Of a stretch of DNA of 64,000 nucleotides, positions 50,347-59,398 are shown in pieces. A program made the translations under genes and the position numbers. The stretch is from DATBGZ01 sp036557785 (lineage in GTDB: Bacteria; Actinomycetota; Actinomycetes; Mycobacteriales; Micromonosporaceae), in NCBI GenBank assembly GCA_036557785.1, contig DATBGZ010000068.1, positions 46,528-110,527 on the forward strand, written 5' to 3'. A model generated the notes under the pieces. That model saw only the letters and a program-made list of their open reading frames with translations, had not been told where the DNA came from and ran no database searches. Each line of letters begins with the position of its first letter. Position 1 is the first letter of the stretch.

Positions 50347-51666
50347 ATGGCCGAGTCCGAAAACCCCGCCACCCCACAGCCGACCGTACGGTCCGGCCGC
50401 CCAGGCGCCACCCCGGCGCAGGCGAGCGGTCTGGGACGGCGCGCGATCTCTGGCCCGATGCGTGCCGTGACGCGGATCTTCGCACCCTCCGGGCCCGGCC
50501 AGGCCACGGACGCTGCGCCGAGGACCGGGCGTGCCGTGGTCGACTGCGGCTACTACATCGCAGGCGAGCGGCAACCGGGCGACCTCGACTATGCCGCGGC
50601 GCTGCGGGACGCCCGCGAGCGCGACGACGCGTTCGTCTGGCTGGGGCTCCACGAGCCGACCCACGCGGACCTCGCCGACATCGCCTCCGTCTTCGAGCTC
50701 GACGAGTTCGCGGTCGAGGACGCGGCGAAGGGCGGGCAGCGGGCCAAGCTCGAGCACTACGGCACGATGACCTTCCTCGTGGTCCGTACGGCCCGCTACG
50801 TCGAGCACGCGAACCGGACGGAGGCGAGCGGGTCCCTTGGGCACCCCGCCGACCGCGCGAGCGTCGCCGAGAGCGTCGGCCCGGACGGGGAGCAGCGCGC
50901 CCCCCTGAGCCCCGTCCCGGGCAGCAAGGCCAGCTCGGTACGGGGAGCACGCCGTCAGGAGCCCGAACTGGAGCTGGTGCAGACCGGCGACCTGATGATG
51001 TTCGTGGGCGAGCACTTCGTGATCACGGTCCGCCACGGCGACGTGAACCCGCTCGCCCCCATCCGCGCCGACCTCGAGCGCAAGCCCGACCTGCTGCAGT
51101 TCGGGCCGTGGTCGGTGGTCTACGCGATTCTGGACCGGGCCGTCGACGCCTACATCCATGTCGCCCGCCAGCTCGAGGACGACATCGACGCCGCTGAGTC
51201 CCAGGTCTTCGCCCGCCACGTGCACGGCAGGATCGCGCGCATCTACCAGCTCAAGCGCGAGGTCGTCGAGTTCAAGCGGGCCGTCCTGCCCGCCCAGCGG
51301 CCACTCGCGCTGCTGATGGAGGGCCGGCCGGGCACGATGCCCAAGAAGATCACCCGGTACTTCCGGGACGTCCACGACCATCTCGTGCGTACGGTCGAGC
51401 AGGTCGTCTCCTACGACGACCTGCTCAACTCGATCCTGCAGGCGCGGCTGGCCCAGGTCACGGTCGATCAGAACAATGACATGCGCAAGATCGCCTCATG
51501 GGCCGCGATCTTCGCCGTGCAGACCGCCATCGCCGGCATCTACGGGATGAACTTCAAGTACATGCCCGAGCTCTACTGGCGCTACGGCTACGTCTTCGCG
51601 CTCGTGCTGATGTTCGGCTCGGCCTTCGGCATGTACCGAGGATTCCGGCGCTCGGGCTGGCTGTGA
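50347..51666 (+). CDS. corA: CorA-family magnesium/cobalt transporter
   Basis: A 439-residue transporter: a disordered N-terminus of about 65 residues, a cytosolic alpha/beta funnel domain with an unusual low-complexity insertion (about residues 155-200, HANRTEASGSLG to SSVRGARRQE), the long stalk helix, and two C-terminal membrane helices with the signature YGMNFKYMPELYWRYGY between them. It forms a pentameric Mg2+/Co2+ channel. ATG 50347 follows GGAGGAGG. The ion specificity is inferred from the GMN motif. Confidence 0.92.
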   Translation: MAESENPATPQPTVRSGRPGATPAQASGLGRRAISGPMRAVTRIFAPSGPGQATDAAPRTGRAVVDCGYYIAGERQPGDLDYAAALRDARERDDAFVWLGLHEPTHADLADIASVFELDEFAVEDAAKGGQRAKLEHYGTMTFLVVRTARYVEHANRTEASGSLGHPADRASVAESVGPDGEQRAPLSPVPGSKASSVRGARRQEPELELVQTGDLMMFVGEHFVITVRHGDVNPLAPIRADLERKPDLLQFGPWSVVYAILDRAVDAYIHVARQLEDDIDAAESQVFARHVHGRIARIYQLKREVVEFKRAVLPAQRPLALLMEGRPGTMPKKITRYFRDVHDHLVRTVEQVVSYDDLLNSILQARLAQVTVDQNNDMRKIASWAAIFAVQTAIAGIYGMNFKYMPELYWRYGYVFALVLMFGSAFGMYRGFRRSGWL

Positions 51667-51697
51667 ACGCGCCGGAAGGCTCCGCAGACAAAGAAGA

Positions 51698-51733
51698 GCA
51701 CCCATCCCGCCGCCCTGGGGCGCAGGAGGGTGC
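51698..51733. terminator. Bidirectional terminator between corA and the convergent membrane protein gene
   Basis: GCACCC (51698-51703) pairs with GGGTGC (51728-51733), enclosing an inner stem CGCCC-TG-GGGCG (51711-51722). It lies between two convergent genes, with purine/T-rich flanks. Confidence 0.5.
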
Positions 51734-51760
51734 CCTTCCTGGTAGTGATCGGCGGCAGCG

Positions 51761-52501
51761 TCAGGGCTCTTCAGGAAAACCCAGTGCCGGGTCGCCGAGT
51801 CGATCGGGGCGTGGTCCGGCGACCGGGCCCGGTGGTACCGGACCAGTCCCGCTCGGGCCGGTCATCGGCCCGGCTGACCGAGGCTCGTTCATGGCGTGCG
51901 CGCCGGTGGGTGAGGGCGGCCCCTCGTCGTGCATGGCCGCGGAGCGCTCGTGCAGGTTGTCGGCGATCCGCCCCGCCCGCGACGAGAGGGTGTCGGCGAC
52001 GGAGGCGGCGCCTGCCGCCACACGCTCCTTCGTCGACCGGCGCCCGTACGCGCTCTCCTCGGCGTACCGGCTGTCCATGTAGCGGGTCTCGCCGGTCATG
52101 GGGTCGTACTCCTCCCATTCGGCCTGCTGTGCCCGCCGCCGGCGAGCCACCGCCGCGCCCGCGGCGCCCACGGCCGCGCCGGCCGCGAGCAGGCTCGCGA
52201 GACCCCGCATCTTTCCGTGCTGGGCCGGCTTACCGCCCTTGTGCTGGTGCATGCCCATGCGCGCGTTGCCGGCCTTGGCCGCGCTCGCCCGGACCTGCCG
52301 GTAGACCGGCGTCAAGGACTCGCGGGTGGAGTCCCAGCCGCGCCCAGCGGCGTACCGGGCCCGGTCATAGGTCGGGGTGAGCCGCTCCGCCGTGCCGAGG
52401 GCGAAGTGGCCGGCGGCCCGACGCAGGGCGCCGACGCTCTCGCCGAGCTCGTTCATGAACTGCTGCCTGTGGGTCTGCTGCATGTGCTTGTGACCGAACA
52501 C
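51761..52501 (-). CDS. Conserved actinobacterial membrane-associated protein (unknown function)
   Basis: A 246-residue protein. The first 120 residues are helical and charged (NELGESVGALRRAAGHFALG, ERLTPTYDRARYAAGRGWD, SLTPVYRQVRASAAKAGNAR), then a single short membrane segment GLASLLAAGAAVGAAGAAVARRRR and a variable acidic/Pro-rich tail. The pattern resembles the DUF5324-type proteins found beside cyclophilin and rhomboid genes in actinobacteria, which matches its position here, but I cannot confirm the family. GTG 52501 follows a near-perfect GGAGGTGA at 7 nt. Confidence 0.7.
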   Translation of the reverse strand: MFGHKHMQQTHRQQFMNELGESVGALRRAAGHFALGTAERLTPTYDRARYAAGRGWDSTRESLTPVYRQVRASAAKAGNARMGMHQHKGGKPAQHGKMRGLASLLAAGAAVGAAGAAVARRRRAQQAEWEEYDPMTGETRYMDSRYAEESAYGRRSTKERVAAGAASVADTLSSRAGRIADNLHERSAAMHDEGPPSPTGAHAMNEPRSAGPMTGPSGTGPVPPGPVAGPRPDRLGDPALGFPEEP

Positions 52502-52795
52502 CAGGTTCACCTCCGTCGACCGGTGTGGCCCATGAACCATCCCGTGGGGCCCTATCCAGACCCCGAGGTCGCATCCATGGTGGTGCCGAAATGGCGCGCT
52601 CCGGTCCGCTGCGACACGGCCAGGCCGTCGCGCAATCCCGGGTCTATTGCTCATTCTGGACCTATCGGCCAGGGCACAGGCCCCGAACCGCCAGATGGTC
52701 CGCGTGCGCGCCAGGCGAACTTCCGGATGGCATGATGAGCCGCGCGGCAGGTGAGCTCCGGCGAGATGGGCTTGCACGAACGACAGGAGTGACGC

Positions 52796-53320
52796 ATGGG
52801 ATCGATCTTTGCGACCCTGCATACGACGGCTGGGCCGATCCGGATCGAGCTGTTCGGCAATCACGCCCCCAAGACTGTGGAGAACTTCATCGGGCTCGCC
52901 GAGGGAACCAAGCCGTACACGGATCCCCGTACCGGGGCGCCGGGCTCCGCGCCGTACTACAACGGTGTGACGTTCCACCGCGTGATCGCGAACTTCATGA
53001 TCCAGGGCGGCGACCCCACTGGCCGCGGTAGCGGAGGTCCGGGCTACACGATCCCTGACGAGTTCCACCCCGAGCTGGTCTTCACCCGGCCGTATCTGCT
53101 CGCGATGGCCAACACCGGGCGCCCCGACAGCGGCAGCGCACAGTTCTTCATCACGGTCAGCAACACCACGCACCTCAACTACAAGCACACGATCTTCGGG
53201 GAGGTCGTCGACGAGGCGTCCAAGCGCGTCGTGGACTCGATCGCGACCGCGCCCACGTCGGGCTCGGACCGCCCAGTGCAGGACGTGGTCATCGAGCGGG
53301 TGGAGATCCAGCGGACCTGA
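52796..53320 (+). CDS. Cyclophilin-type peptidyl-prolyl cis-trans isomerase
   Basis: A 174-residue single-domain cytosolic cyclophilin. The catalytic Arg is in FHRVIANFMIQGGDPTGRGSGGPGY, and LAMANTGRPDSGSAQFFITVS forms the substrate pocket. Full length with no signal peptide. ATG 52796 follows CAGGAGTGACGC. The 294-nt gap upstream also holds the divergent ribosome-binding site of the membrane protein gene; I saw no other feature in it. Confidence 0.94.
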   Translation: MGSIFATLHTTAGPIRIELFGNHAPKTVENFIGLAEGTKPYTDPRTGAPGSAPYYNGVTFHRVIANFMIQGGDPTGRGSGGPGYTIPDEFHPELVFTRPYLLAMANTGRPDSGSAQFFITVSNTTHLNYKHTIFGEVVDEASKRVVDSIATAPTSGSDRPVQDVVIERVEIQRT

Positions 53321-53360
53321 CCGGGCCGGCGCGGATTCCGGGGTAGCGCCGCTGGCCCGC

Positions 53361-53366
53361 TAATGT
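53361..53366 (+). promoter_or_regulatory. -10 box of the leaderless rhomboid gene
   Basis: TAATGT lies 7 nt before the ATG at 53374, with no Shine-Dalgarno site. Confidence 0.45.
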
Positions 53367-53373
53367 TGGCGCC

Positions 53374-54345
53374 ATGTCGCAGGTGCCCCCCTCCACCACG
53401 CCAGAGGAGAGTGCATCCCCCGTGGTGCCGGTCTGCTACCGGCACCCGAAGCGGGAGACCTACCTGCGCTGCGTGCGCTGTGATCGGCCGATCTGCCCGG
53501 AGTGCCTGCGCGAGGCCCCGGTCGGGTTCCAGTGCCCGGAGTGTGTCGCCCAGGGCCGCCGGACGGTGCGCCAGACCCGTACGGTCTTCGGCGGCTCGAG
53601 CCGCGGGGTGCTCGGATACGTCACCAAGGCGCTGATCTTCATCAATGTCGTGATGTTGGTCGTCTCCGCCAGCACCGGCGGTGTGGGCGGCCTGTTCGGC
53701 GGTGGCCTGGGCGGACTGCTCGGTGGCACGACTCCGCTGACCAACTGGGGGTCGGTCTGGGGCGTCGCGCAGTTCGAGGTCCGCGGGCGCGTGGTCTCGC
53801 AGGCCCCGGCCGGTATCGCCACGGGTGAGTACTACCGCCTGTTCACCTCGATGTTCCTCCACTATGGACTGTTGCACCTCGCGCTGAACATGTGGGCGCT
53901 GTGGGTGCTCGGCCGGGAGCTGGAGGCACGGCTCGGGCCGGCCCGGTTCCTGTCCCTCTATCTGGTGGCGGGGTTGGGCGGCAGCGTCGCCTGCTACATC
54001 TTCACTCCCGCCGTGCAGGCCGCCGGCGCCTCGGGCGCGCTCTACGGCCTGTTCGGAGCGCTCTTCGTGGTCTTCCGCAAGCTGAACCTGAGCACGTCCT
54101 CGATCATCACGGTGCTCGTGATCAACCTGGTCTTCTCGATCACGGTGCCCGGCATTTCGATCGCCGCGCACATCGGCGGCCTCATCGTCGGCACGTTGGT
54201 GGGCGTGGCGCTCACCTACCCGCCGAGAGAGATCCGCAACCGGGTCGCCATCGCCACCGTGGTCGGACTGCTCCTCTTCCTCGGCGCCGCGACCGTCGCC
54301 CAGACCGTGCATATCAACGCGGTCTACGGGGCGCTCGGCCGCTGA
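53374..54345 (+). CDS. Rhomboid-family intramembrane serine protease with N-terminal B-box-like zinc finger
   Basis: A 323-residue protein. Residues 18-60 form a B-box-like zinc motif (CYRHPKRETYLRCVRCDRPICPECL...CPEC). The rhomboid domain has six to seven helices: SMFLHYGLLHLALNMWALWVLG (His and Asn), the catalytic serine in GASGALYGLFGAL, and the histidine in AAHIGGLIVGTLVG. It cleaves within the membrane; substrates are unknown. A Gly-rich loop (GGLFGGGLGGLLGG) follows the first helix. It is downstream of the cyclophilin gene as in many actinobacteria. Confidence 0.9.
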   Translation: MSQVPPSTTPEESASPVVPVCYRHPKRETYLRCVRCDRPICPECLREAPVGFQCPECVAQGRRTVRQTRTVFGGSSRGVLGYVTKALIFINVVMLVVSASTGGVGGLFGGGLGGLLGGTTPLTNWGSVWGVAQFEVRGRVVSQAPAGIATGEYYRLFTSMFLHYGLLHLALNMWALWVLGRELEARLGPARFLSLYLVAGLGGSVACYIFTPAVQAAGASGALYGLFGALFVVFRKLNLSTSSIITVLVINLVFSITVPGISIAAHIGGLIVGTLVGVALTYPPREIRNRVAIATVVGLLLFLGAATVAQTVHINAVYGALGR

Positions 54346-54410
54346 TCGCGCCGCCGGTTCGTACCCAACCCTTACATGGGCGTGACGCCGGGCGTGGCAC
54401 GCTTGCGCCT

Positions 54411-55181
54411 GTGATGCAGGAGGGCGGGCGCGGGCTGGTTCTCGTCATCGAGGATGAGCGCCCGATCGCCGACCTCGTTCGCATGTACCTGAGCCGGGAT
54501 GGGTTCGGCGTGCACGTCGAGACGACCGGTGACGGCGGTCTGGCCGCGGCCCGACGGCTGCGCCCGGTCGCCTGCATCGTCGACATAGGACTGCCGGCGA
54601 TGGACGGCACCGAGGTGTGCCGGCGCCTGCGCGAGCAGGGCGACTGGACGCCGGTCATCTTCCTCACCGCACGCGACGACGAAGTCGACCGCGTCGTCGG
54701 CCTCGAGCTCGGCGCCGACGACTACGTGACGAAGCCGTTCAGTCCACGGGAGCTCGTGGCCCGGGTGAAGGCCGTGCTGCGCCGCGGCAGTGGGCTCCCC
54801 GATGCCGCGCAGGCTCCGCGTCGCGTCGGGGTGGTGACGCTCGACCCGGGACGGCGCCGGGTTCAGGTTGACGGATCTGGGGTCGAGGGCGGGCCAGGGC
54901 AGGGGGTCGCCGAGGTGGCGCTCACCAGCACCGAGTTCGATCTGCTCGCCCACCTGATGTCGCGACCGGGGCGGGTCTTCACCCGGGAGGAGCTGCTCGC
55001 CTCCGTCTGGGGGTACGCCGCCCACGGCGGCACTCGCACCGTCGACGTCCACGTGGCCCAGGTGCGAGCCAAGCTCGAGGCGGCGAGCCCGCTGGCCCGC
55101 GACGTGATCCGTACGGTGCGGGGCGTCGGCTACACCGCCGACGACGCCGGGCCGGGCGAGTGGTCGGCTGACGGGCCATGA
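54411..55181 (+). CDS. OmpR/PhoB-family response regulator
   Basis: A 256-residue two-domain regulator. The receiver has the acidic pair (IEDERP), phosphoacceptor Asp in CIVDIGLPAMDG and Lys in DYVTKPFSPREL. The C-terminal winged-helix domain includes TSTEFDLLAHLMSRPGRVFTREELL and RTVDVHVAQVRAKL, ending in IRTVRGVGYTAD. It is translationally coupled to the sensor kinase (ATGA overlap). GTG 54411 and ATG 54414 are adjacent; a CACGCT box 7 nt before GTG suggests leaderless transcription. The signal sensed is unknown. Confidence 0.9.
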   Translation: MMQEGGRGLVLVIEDERPIADLVRMYLSRDGFGVHVETTGDGGLAAARRLRPVACIVDIGLPAMDGTEVCRRLREQGDWTPVIFLTARDDEVDRVVGLELGADDYVTKPFSPRELVARVKAVLRRGSGLPDAAQAPRRVGVVTLDPGRRRVQVDGSGVEGGPGQGVAEVALTSTEFDLLAHLMSRPGRVFTREELLASVWGYAAHGGTRTVDVHVAQVRAKLEAASPLARDVIRTVRGVGYTADDAGPGEWSADGP

Positions 55182-56608
55182 CCCGCACGCTGACCGGCCG
55201 AGCCGTGCTCGTGACCGTGCTCGTCGCTGTCGTCTCCGTACTCATTACGGCGGCCGTCGCGCTGCCGGTGACACTGCGATCGGCGAACGCCGATGCCCGA
55301 CGGGACCTTGCCGGCCGGGCGAACCTGGCAGCGCGCTTGGTCGGCGCCGCGCTCGACTCTGCGGCCGCCGACACGCCCGCCGAACGCGTACCGCAGGATT
55401 CCCGCGTCCGCGCGGTGGTGGACGGTCTGTCCGACGAGGGCATCGACGCGGTGGTCATTCGCGGTGGTCAGCCGGATCGGGAGGGCCTGCCGGCACGCGT
55501 GGTCAACGAGATCGCGGCCGGGCGTTCGGTGAGTCAGCGCGTGCTCTGGGGCGGTCGCGTGGTCCTGGCCGAGGGCCGGCCGGTTCCCGCGAGCTCGGGC
55601 CGCGCGCGCGGCGACGGCATCGTCCTGCTCGCGCCCGGCGTACCCGTCAATGCCCGTACGGTCCTCGGCCGGCTCTGGCTCGCGCTGCTCGCCGGGCTCG
55701 CCGCCGGTGCCATCGCCGGTGCCCTGCTCGCGCGACGCCTGGGCCGGCCGTTGCGCCAGGCCGCCACGGCGGCCCGGCGGATCTCCGCGGGAGACCGGAC
55801 CGTACGGCTCGCGACGGACGCCCCAGCGGAGGTCTCGGCCGTCTCCGCCGCCCTCAACGACCTCGCTGCCGCGCTCGCCACGAGCGAGGGCCGGCAGCGC
55901 ACGTTCCTCACCTCCATCTCGCACGAGCTGCGGACCCCGCTCACGACCATGAAGGGGTATGCGGAGGCGCTGGCTGACGGCGTGGTCGATGGCGAGGGGG
56001 CGCGCCAGGCCGGGGTCACGATCCTCGCTGAGGCGGAGCGGCTCGACCGGCTCGTCGAGGATCTGCTCGCCCTCGCGCGGCTCGAAGCCGATGACTTCCC
56101 GCTGGCGCCGGTACGGGTCGACCTCGTCGGGATCGCCACCGACGCGGGCGCGTCCTGGGCTCCGCGCTGCGCCGCGCTCGGCGTCCGGCTCACCGTCGAC
56201 GTGCCGCCGTACCCGGTCGTCGTGGAGACCGATCCCGGTCGGATCCGCCAGGTCCTCGACGGACTGCTGGAGAACGCGCTGCGGGCAGCGCCGCAGGGTG
56301 CCCCCGTTGTCGTGGCCGTCTCCACCGAGCGGGCATCGGGGGTCGTCGAAGTGCGCGACGGCGGTCCCGGCCTCACCGACGACGACCTCGCGGTGGCGTT
56401 CCAACGCGGCGCGCTCTACGAGCGGTACAAGGGCGTACGCAAGGTCGGCAGTGGCCTTGGCCTCGCCCTGGCGCATCGCCTCATCGGTCGCCTCGGCGGG
56501 CACATCGAAGCGGGTCACGCCCGCGAGGGCGGCGCTCGGATGAGCGTGCTCCTGCCACTGGCCGGCGTGGTGAGCGAGCCGTCTTACCGGATCCGTACCG
56601 CGACCTGA
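55178..56608 (+). CDS. Sensor histidine kinase
   Basis: A 476-residue HisKA kinase: membrane helix 1 (residues 10-32), a periplasmic sensor of about 120 residues with no known fold, membrane helix 2 (about 160-182), a HAMP domain, the dimerisation/phosphoacceptor helix with SISHELRTPLTTMKGYAEAL, and the HATPase domain with LLENALRAAP (N-box), DGGPGLTDDD (G1) and VGSGLGLALAHRL (G2). It phosphorylates the preceding regulator. The pair lies upstream of a lipoprotein gene that may be a target or sensor accessory. Confidence 0.92.
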   Translation: MTRTLTGRAVLVTVLVAVVSVLITAAVALPVTLRSANADARRDLAGRANLAARLVGAALDSAAADTPAERVPQDSRVRAVVDGLSDEGIDAVVIRGGQPDREGLPARVVNEIAAGRSVSQRVLWGGRVVLAEGRPVPASSGRARGDGIVLLAPGVPVNARTVLGRLWLALLAGLAAGAIAGALLARRLGRPLRQAATAARRISAGDRTVRLATDAPAEVSAVSAALNDLAAALATSEGRQRTFLTSISHELRTPLTTMKGYAEALADGVVDGEGARQAGVTILAEAERLDRLVEDLLALARLEADDFPLAPVRVDLVGIATDAGASWAPRCAALGVRLTVDVPPYPVVVETDPGRIRQVLDGLLENALRAAPQGAPVVVAVSTERASGVVEVRDGGPGLTDDDLAVAFQRGALYERYKGVRKVGSGLGLALAHRLIGRLGGHIEAGHAREGGARMSVLLPLAGVVSEPSYRIRTAT

Positions 56609-56659
56609 CCGGGGTCTGCCCGACGCGGGCCATGCTGGATCGCGAACAGGGAGGTTGTC

Positions 56660-57238
56660 ATGATCAACTCTGCACGGCTCTGGCGGCGCGTTCTGGGCCT
56701 CGGCCTCGCCGCCGCCCTCGCGCTGACCGCGGTCGCCGGATGTGGCCGCCTGCGCGACCGCGTCGGCGGTGACGACACCACCGACATGCCCTGGGACGCG
56801 CAGGCGCTCGCGTCGGTGGGGATCGCGAGCCCGGACCTCGCCGCGGCCAGCGACGGCTTGGCCAGCGACGGCTCGGCTAGCGACACCGCAGCGACCGACG
56901 CCTCAGCCGGCCCGGACCGGCCGCGGGTGCGCCACCCCCGACTGCGCTTCGTGTTCCGCAACACCCTGCACGGCGAGGCGACCGTGCAGACCGAGGACGG
57001 CCTGCTGACCGTGGTCGCGCAGCGCGGCACGGTCACCGCGGTGAGCGCCACCTCGCTGACCGTGCGGTCGACGGACGGGTACGAGCTCACCTGGGCCATC
57101 GGGGCGAACACCGTGGTCGTCGTCGATCGGGCGAGGTCGCAGATCTCCGCCGTCCCGAGCGGGACCGAGGTCGGCGTCGCCGGTTCCCGGGACGGGCAGA
57201 CCGTCACCGCCCGACTGGTGGTGGTGCCCAAGCACTGA
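56660..57238 (+). CDS. Putative lipoprotein with DUF5666-like domain
   Basis: A 192-residue exported protein: a positively charged start, a hydrophobic signal and a lipobox ending AVAGC (Cys27). The middle is a low-complexity Asp/Ser/Ala linker with a near-duplicate ASDGLASDGSASD, and the C-terminal beta-rich domain (TVTAVSATSLTVRSTDGYELTW...AVPSGTEVGVAGSRDGQTVTARLV) resembles DUF5666, a small OB-like fold of unknown role. ATG follows AGGGAGG at 6 nt. It is downstream of the two-component genes on the same strand. Confidence 0.78.
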   Translation: MINSARLWRRVLGLGLAAALALTAVAGCGRLRDRVGGDDTTDMPWDAQALASVGIASPDLAAASDGLASDGSASDTAATDASAGPDRPRVRHPRLRFVFRNTLHGEATVQTEDGLLTVVAQRGTVTAVSATSLTVRSTDGYELTWAIGANTVVVVDRARSQISAVPSGTEVGVAGSRDGQTVTARLVVVPKH

Positions 57239-57312
57239 CCTTCGACACCGATGCCGCTAGGTGGGGCGGCCGGCTCCCCGTCGTGCTTGCGTGTGGCAGA
57301 CTCAACTCCGGT

Positions 57313-57359
57313 TTGACATTGGGCAGGGCCGTGGCAGCATTGAGCGCGGCCCGCTCAAG
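57313..57359 (+). promoter_or_regulatory. dnaK promoter with HAIR element (HspR site)
   Basis: TTGACA (57313-57318) is followed 17 bp later by AGCATT, a weak -10. ATTGAGC (57339-57345), seven bases, GCTCAAG (57353-57359) matches the HspR inverted repeat CTTGAGT-N7-ACTCAAG with a few changes, and overlaps the expected transcription start. HspR, encoded as the last gene of the operon, would repress from here. Confidence 0.75.
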
Positions 57360-57454
57360 TGTGACGTGGACCGGCGTTCGGCATGCGGACGCAAGATGCA
57401 TACCGCGCGGCATCCTCAGGGGTGCAACGCGGTACAGACGTGGAGGAACAAGAC

Positions 57455-59281
57455 ATGGCACGTGCGGTCGGCATCGACCTGGGTACCACCAACTCCGTGG
57501 TGAGCGTGCTCGAGGGTGGCGAGCCGAGGGTCATCGAGAACGCCGAGGGATCCCGCACCACGCCCTCGATCGTCGCTTTCGCCAAGAACGGCGAGGTGCT
57601 CGTCGGCGAGGTGGCCAAGCGCCAGGCAGTGACCAACCCCGAGCGGACGATTCGCTCCGTCAAGCGTGAGATGGGCACCCACTGGACCGTCGACATCGAC
57701 GGCAAGAAGTACACCCCGCAGGAGATCTCGGCGCGGGTGCTGATGAAGCTCAAGCGCGACGCCGAGGCATACCTCGGCGAGACCATCGCCGACGCGGTGA
57801 TCACGGTTCCGGCGTACTTCAACGACGCGCAACGGCAGGCCACCAAGGAGGCCGGCGAGATCGCGGGCTTCAACGTCCTGCGGATCATCAACGAGCCGAC
57901 GGCCGCCGCGCTGGCCTACGGGCTGGACAAGGGTGCCAAGGAGCAGACCGTCCTCGTCTTCGACCTCGGTGGCGGCACCTTCGACGTCAGCCTGCTCGAG
58001 CTGGCCGAGGGTGTGATCGAGGTCAAGGCGACCAGCGGTGATAACCACCTCGGTGGCGACGACTGGGATGAGCGGGTCATCGACCACCTGGTCAAGACCT
58101 TCCGCGGGCAGTACGGCATCGACCTGTCACAGGACAAGATGGCGATGCAGCGCCTTAAGGAGGCGGCCGAGAAGTCGAAGATCGAGCTCTCCGCGGCCAC
58201 GACCAGCAACATCAACCTGCCCTACATCACGGCTGGGCCCTCGGGCCCGCTGCACCTGGACGTCAACCTGACCCGGGCCGAGTTCCAGCGCATGACGCAG
58301 GACCTGCTCGACCGCTGCAAGGGCCCGTTCGAGGCGGCGATCCGTGATGCCGGCATCAAGGTGAGCCAGATCGACCACGTGATCCTGGTCGGCGGCTCGA
58401 CCCGGATGCCGGCCGTCACCGATCTGGTCAAGCAGCTCATCGGCCGGGATCCGCACAAGGGCGTGAACCCGGACGAGGTCGTCGCGGTGGGTGCCGCGCT
58501 GCAGGCCGGCGTGCTCAAGGGTGAGGTCAAGGACGTCCTGCTGCTGGACGTGACGCCGCTGAGCTTGGGCATCGAGACCAAGGGCGGCATCTTCACCAAG
58601 CTCATCGAGCGCAACACGACGATCCCCACCAAGCGCTCGGAGATCTTCACGACGGCCGACGACAACCAGCCGTCGGTGCTGATCCAGGTCTTCCAGGGCG
58701 AGCGGGATATCGCGGCCTACAACAAGAAGCTGGGCACGTTCGAGCTCACCGGCATCCCACCGGCGCCGCGCGGCGTGCCCCAGATCGAGGTCACGTTCGA
58801 CATCGACGCCAACGGCATCGTGCACGTCTCGGCGAAGGACCTCGGCACCGGCAAGCAGCAGTCGATGACGATTACCGGCGGCTCGGCCCTGCCCAAGGAT
58901 GACATCGAGCGGATGATGCGCGACGCGCAGGAACACGCCGACGAGGACCGGCAGCGGCGCGATGACGCGGAGGCCCGCAACCTGGCCGAGGCGCTGCAGT
59001 GGCAGACCGAGAAGTTCCTCGCCGAGAGCGGCGACAAGCTGCCGCAGGCGACGAAGGATGAGGTCAACGAGGGTCTGTCGGACCTGCGTGGAGCGCTGGG
59101 AGGTTCCGACATCGCCCGCATCAAGGCGGCGCACGAGAAGCTCGCCGCGACGGCGCAGAAGGCCGGCTCGATGCTCTACAGCAGCACGACGCCGACCGCG
59201 GGTCCCGGTGATGAGCCGGGCGCGCCCGGCGGGGAGGATGTCGTCGACGCCGAGGTTGTTGACGACGAGAACAAGAAGTGA
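57455..59281 (+). CDS. dnaK: Chaperone DnaK (Hsp70)
   Basis: A 608-residue Hsp70. The nucleotide-binding domain starts AVGIDLGTTNSVVSVLEGGE, with VPAYFNDAQRQATKEAG, NEPTAAALAYGLDKG, DLGGGTFDVSLLEL and VGGSTRMPAV; the substrate-binding domain has LDVTPLSLGIETKGG. The tail ends in an acidic VVDAEVVDDENKK. It lacks the Gram-negative insertion, as expected for actinobacteria. ATG 57455 follows TGGAGGAA. It starts the dnaK-grpE-dnaJ-hspR operon. Confidence 0.97.
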   Translation: MARAVGIDLGTTNSVVSVLEGGEPRVIENAEGSRTTPSIVAFAKNGEVLVGEVAKRQAVTNPERTIRSVKREMGTHWTVDIDGKKYTPQEISARVLMKLKRDAEAYLGETIADAVITVPAYFNDAQRQATKEAGEIAGFNVLRIINEPTAAALAYGLDKGAKEQTVLVFDLGGGTFDVSLLELAEGVIEVKATSGDNHLGGDDWDERVIDHLVKTFRGQYGIDLSQDKMAMQRLKEAAEKSKIELSAATTSNINLPYITAGPSGPLHLDVNLTRAEFQRMTQDLLDRCKGPFEAAIRDAGIKVSQIDHVILVGGSTRMPAVTDLVKQLIGRDPHKGVNPDEVVAVGAALQAGVLKGEVKDVLLLDVTPLSLGIETKGGIFTKLIERNTTIPTKRSEIFTTADDNQPSVLIQVFQGERDIAAYNKKLGTFELTGIPPAPRGVPQIEVTFDIDANGIVHVSAKDLGTGKQQSMTITGGSALPKDDIERMMRDAQEHADEDRQRRDDAEARNLAEALQWQTEKFLAESGDKLPQATKDEVNEGLSDLRGALGGSDIARIKAAHEKLAATAQKAGSMLYSSTTPTAGPGDEPGAPGGEDVVDAEVVDDENKK

Positions 59282-59398
59282 CGATCGTGCCGGTTCGACG
59301 GGGCCGCCTCGCGGGCGGCACCGCCGGATCGGCGCACGCACAGATGGACGGCAATCGTTGTGAGTGGGAACCAGACCCCGGAGATGGCGGAGGCGACG

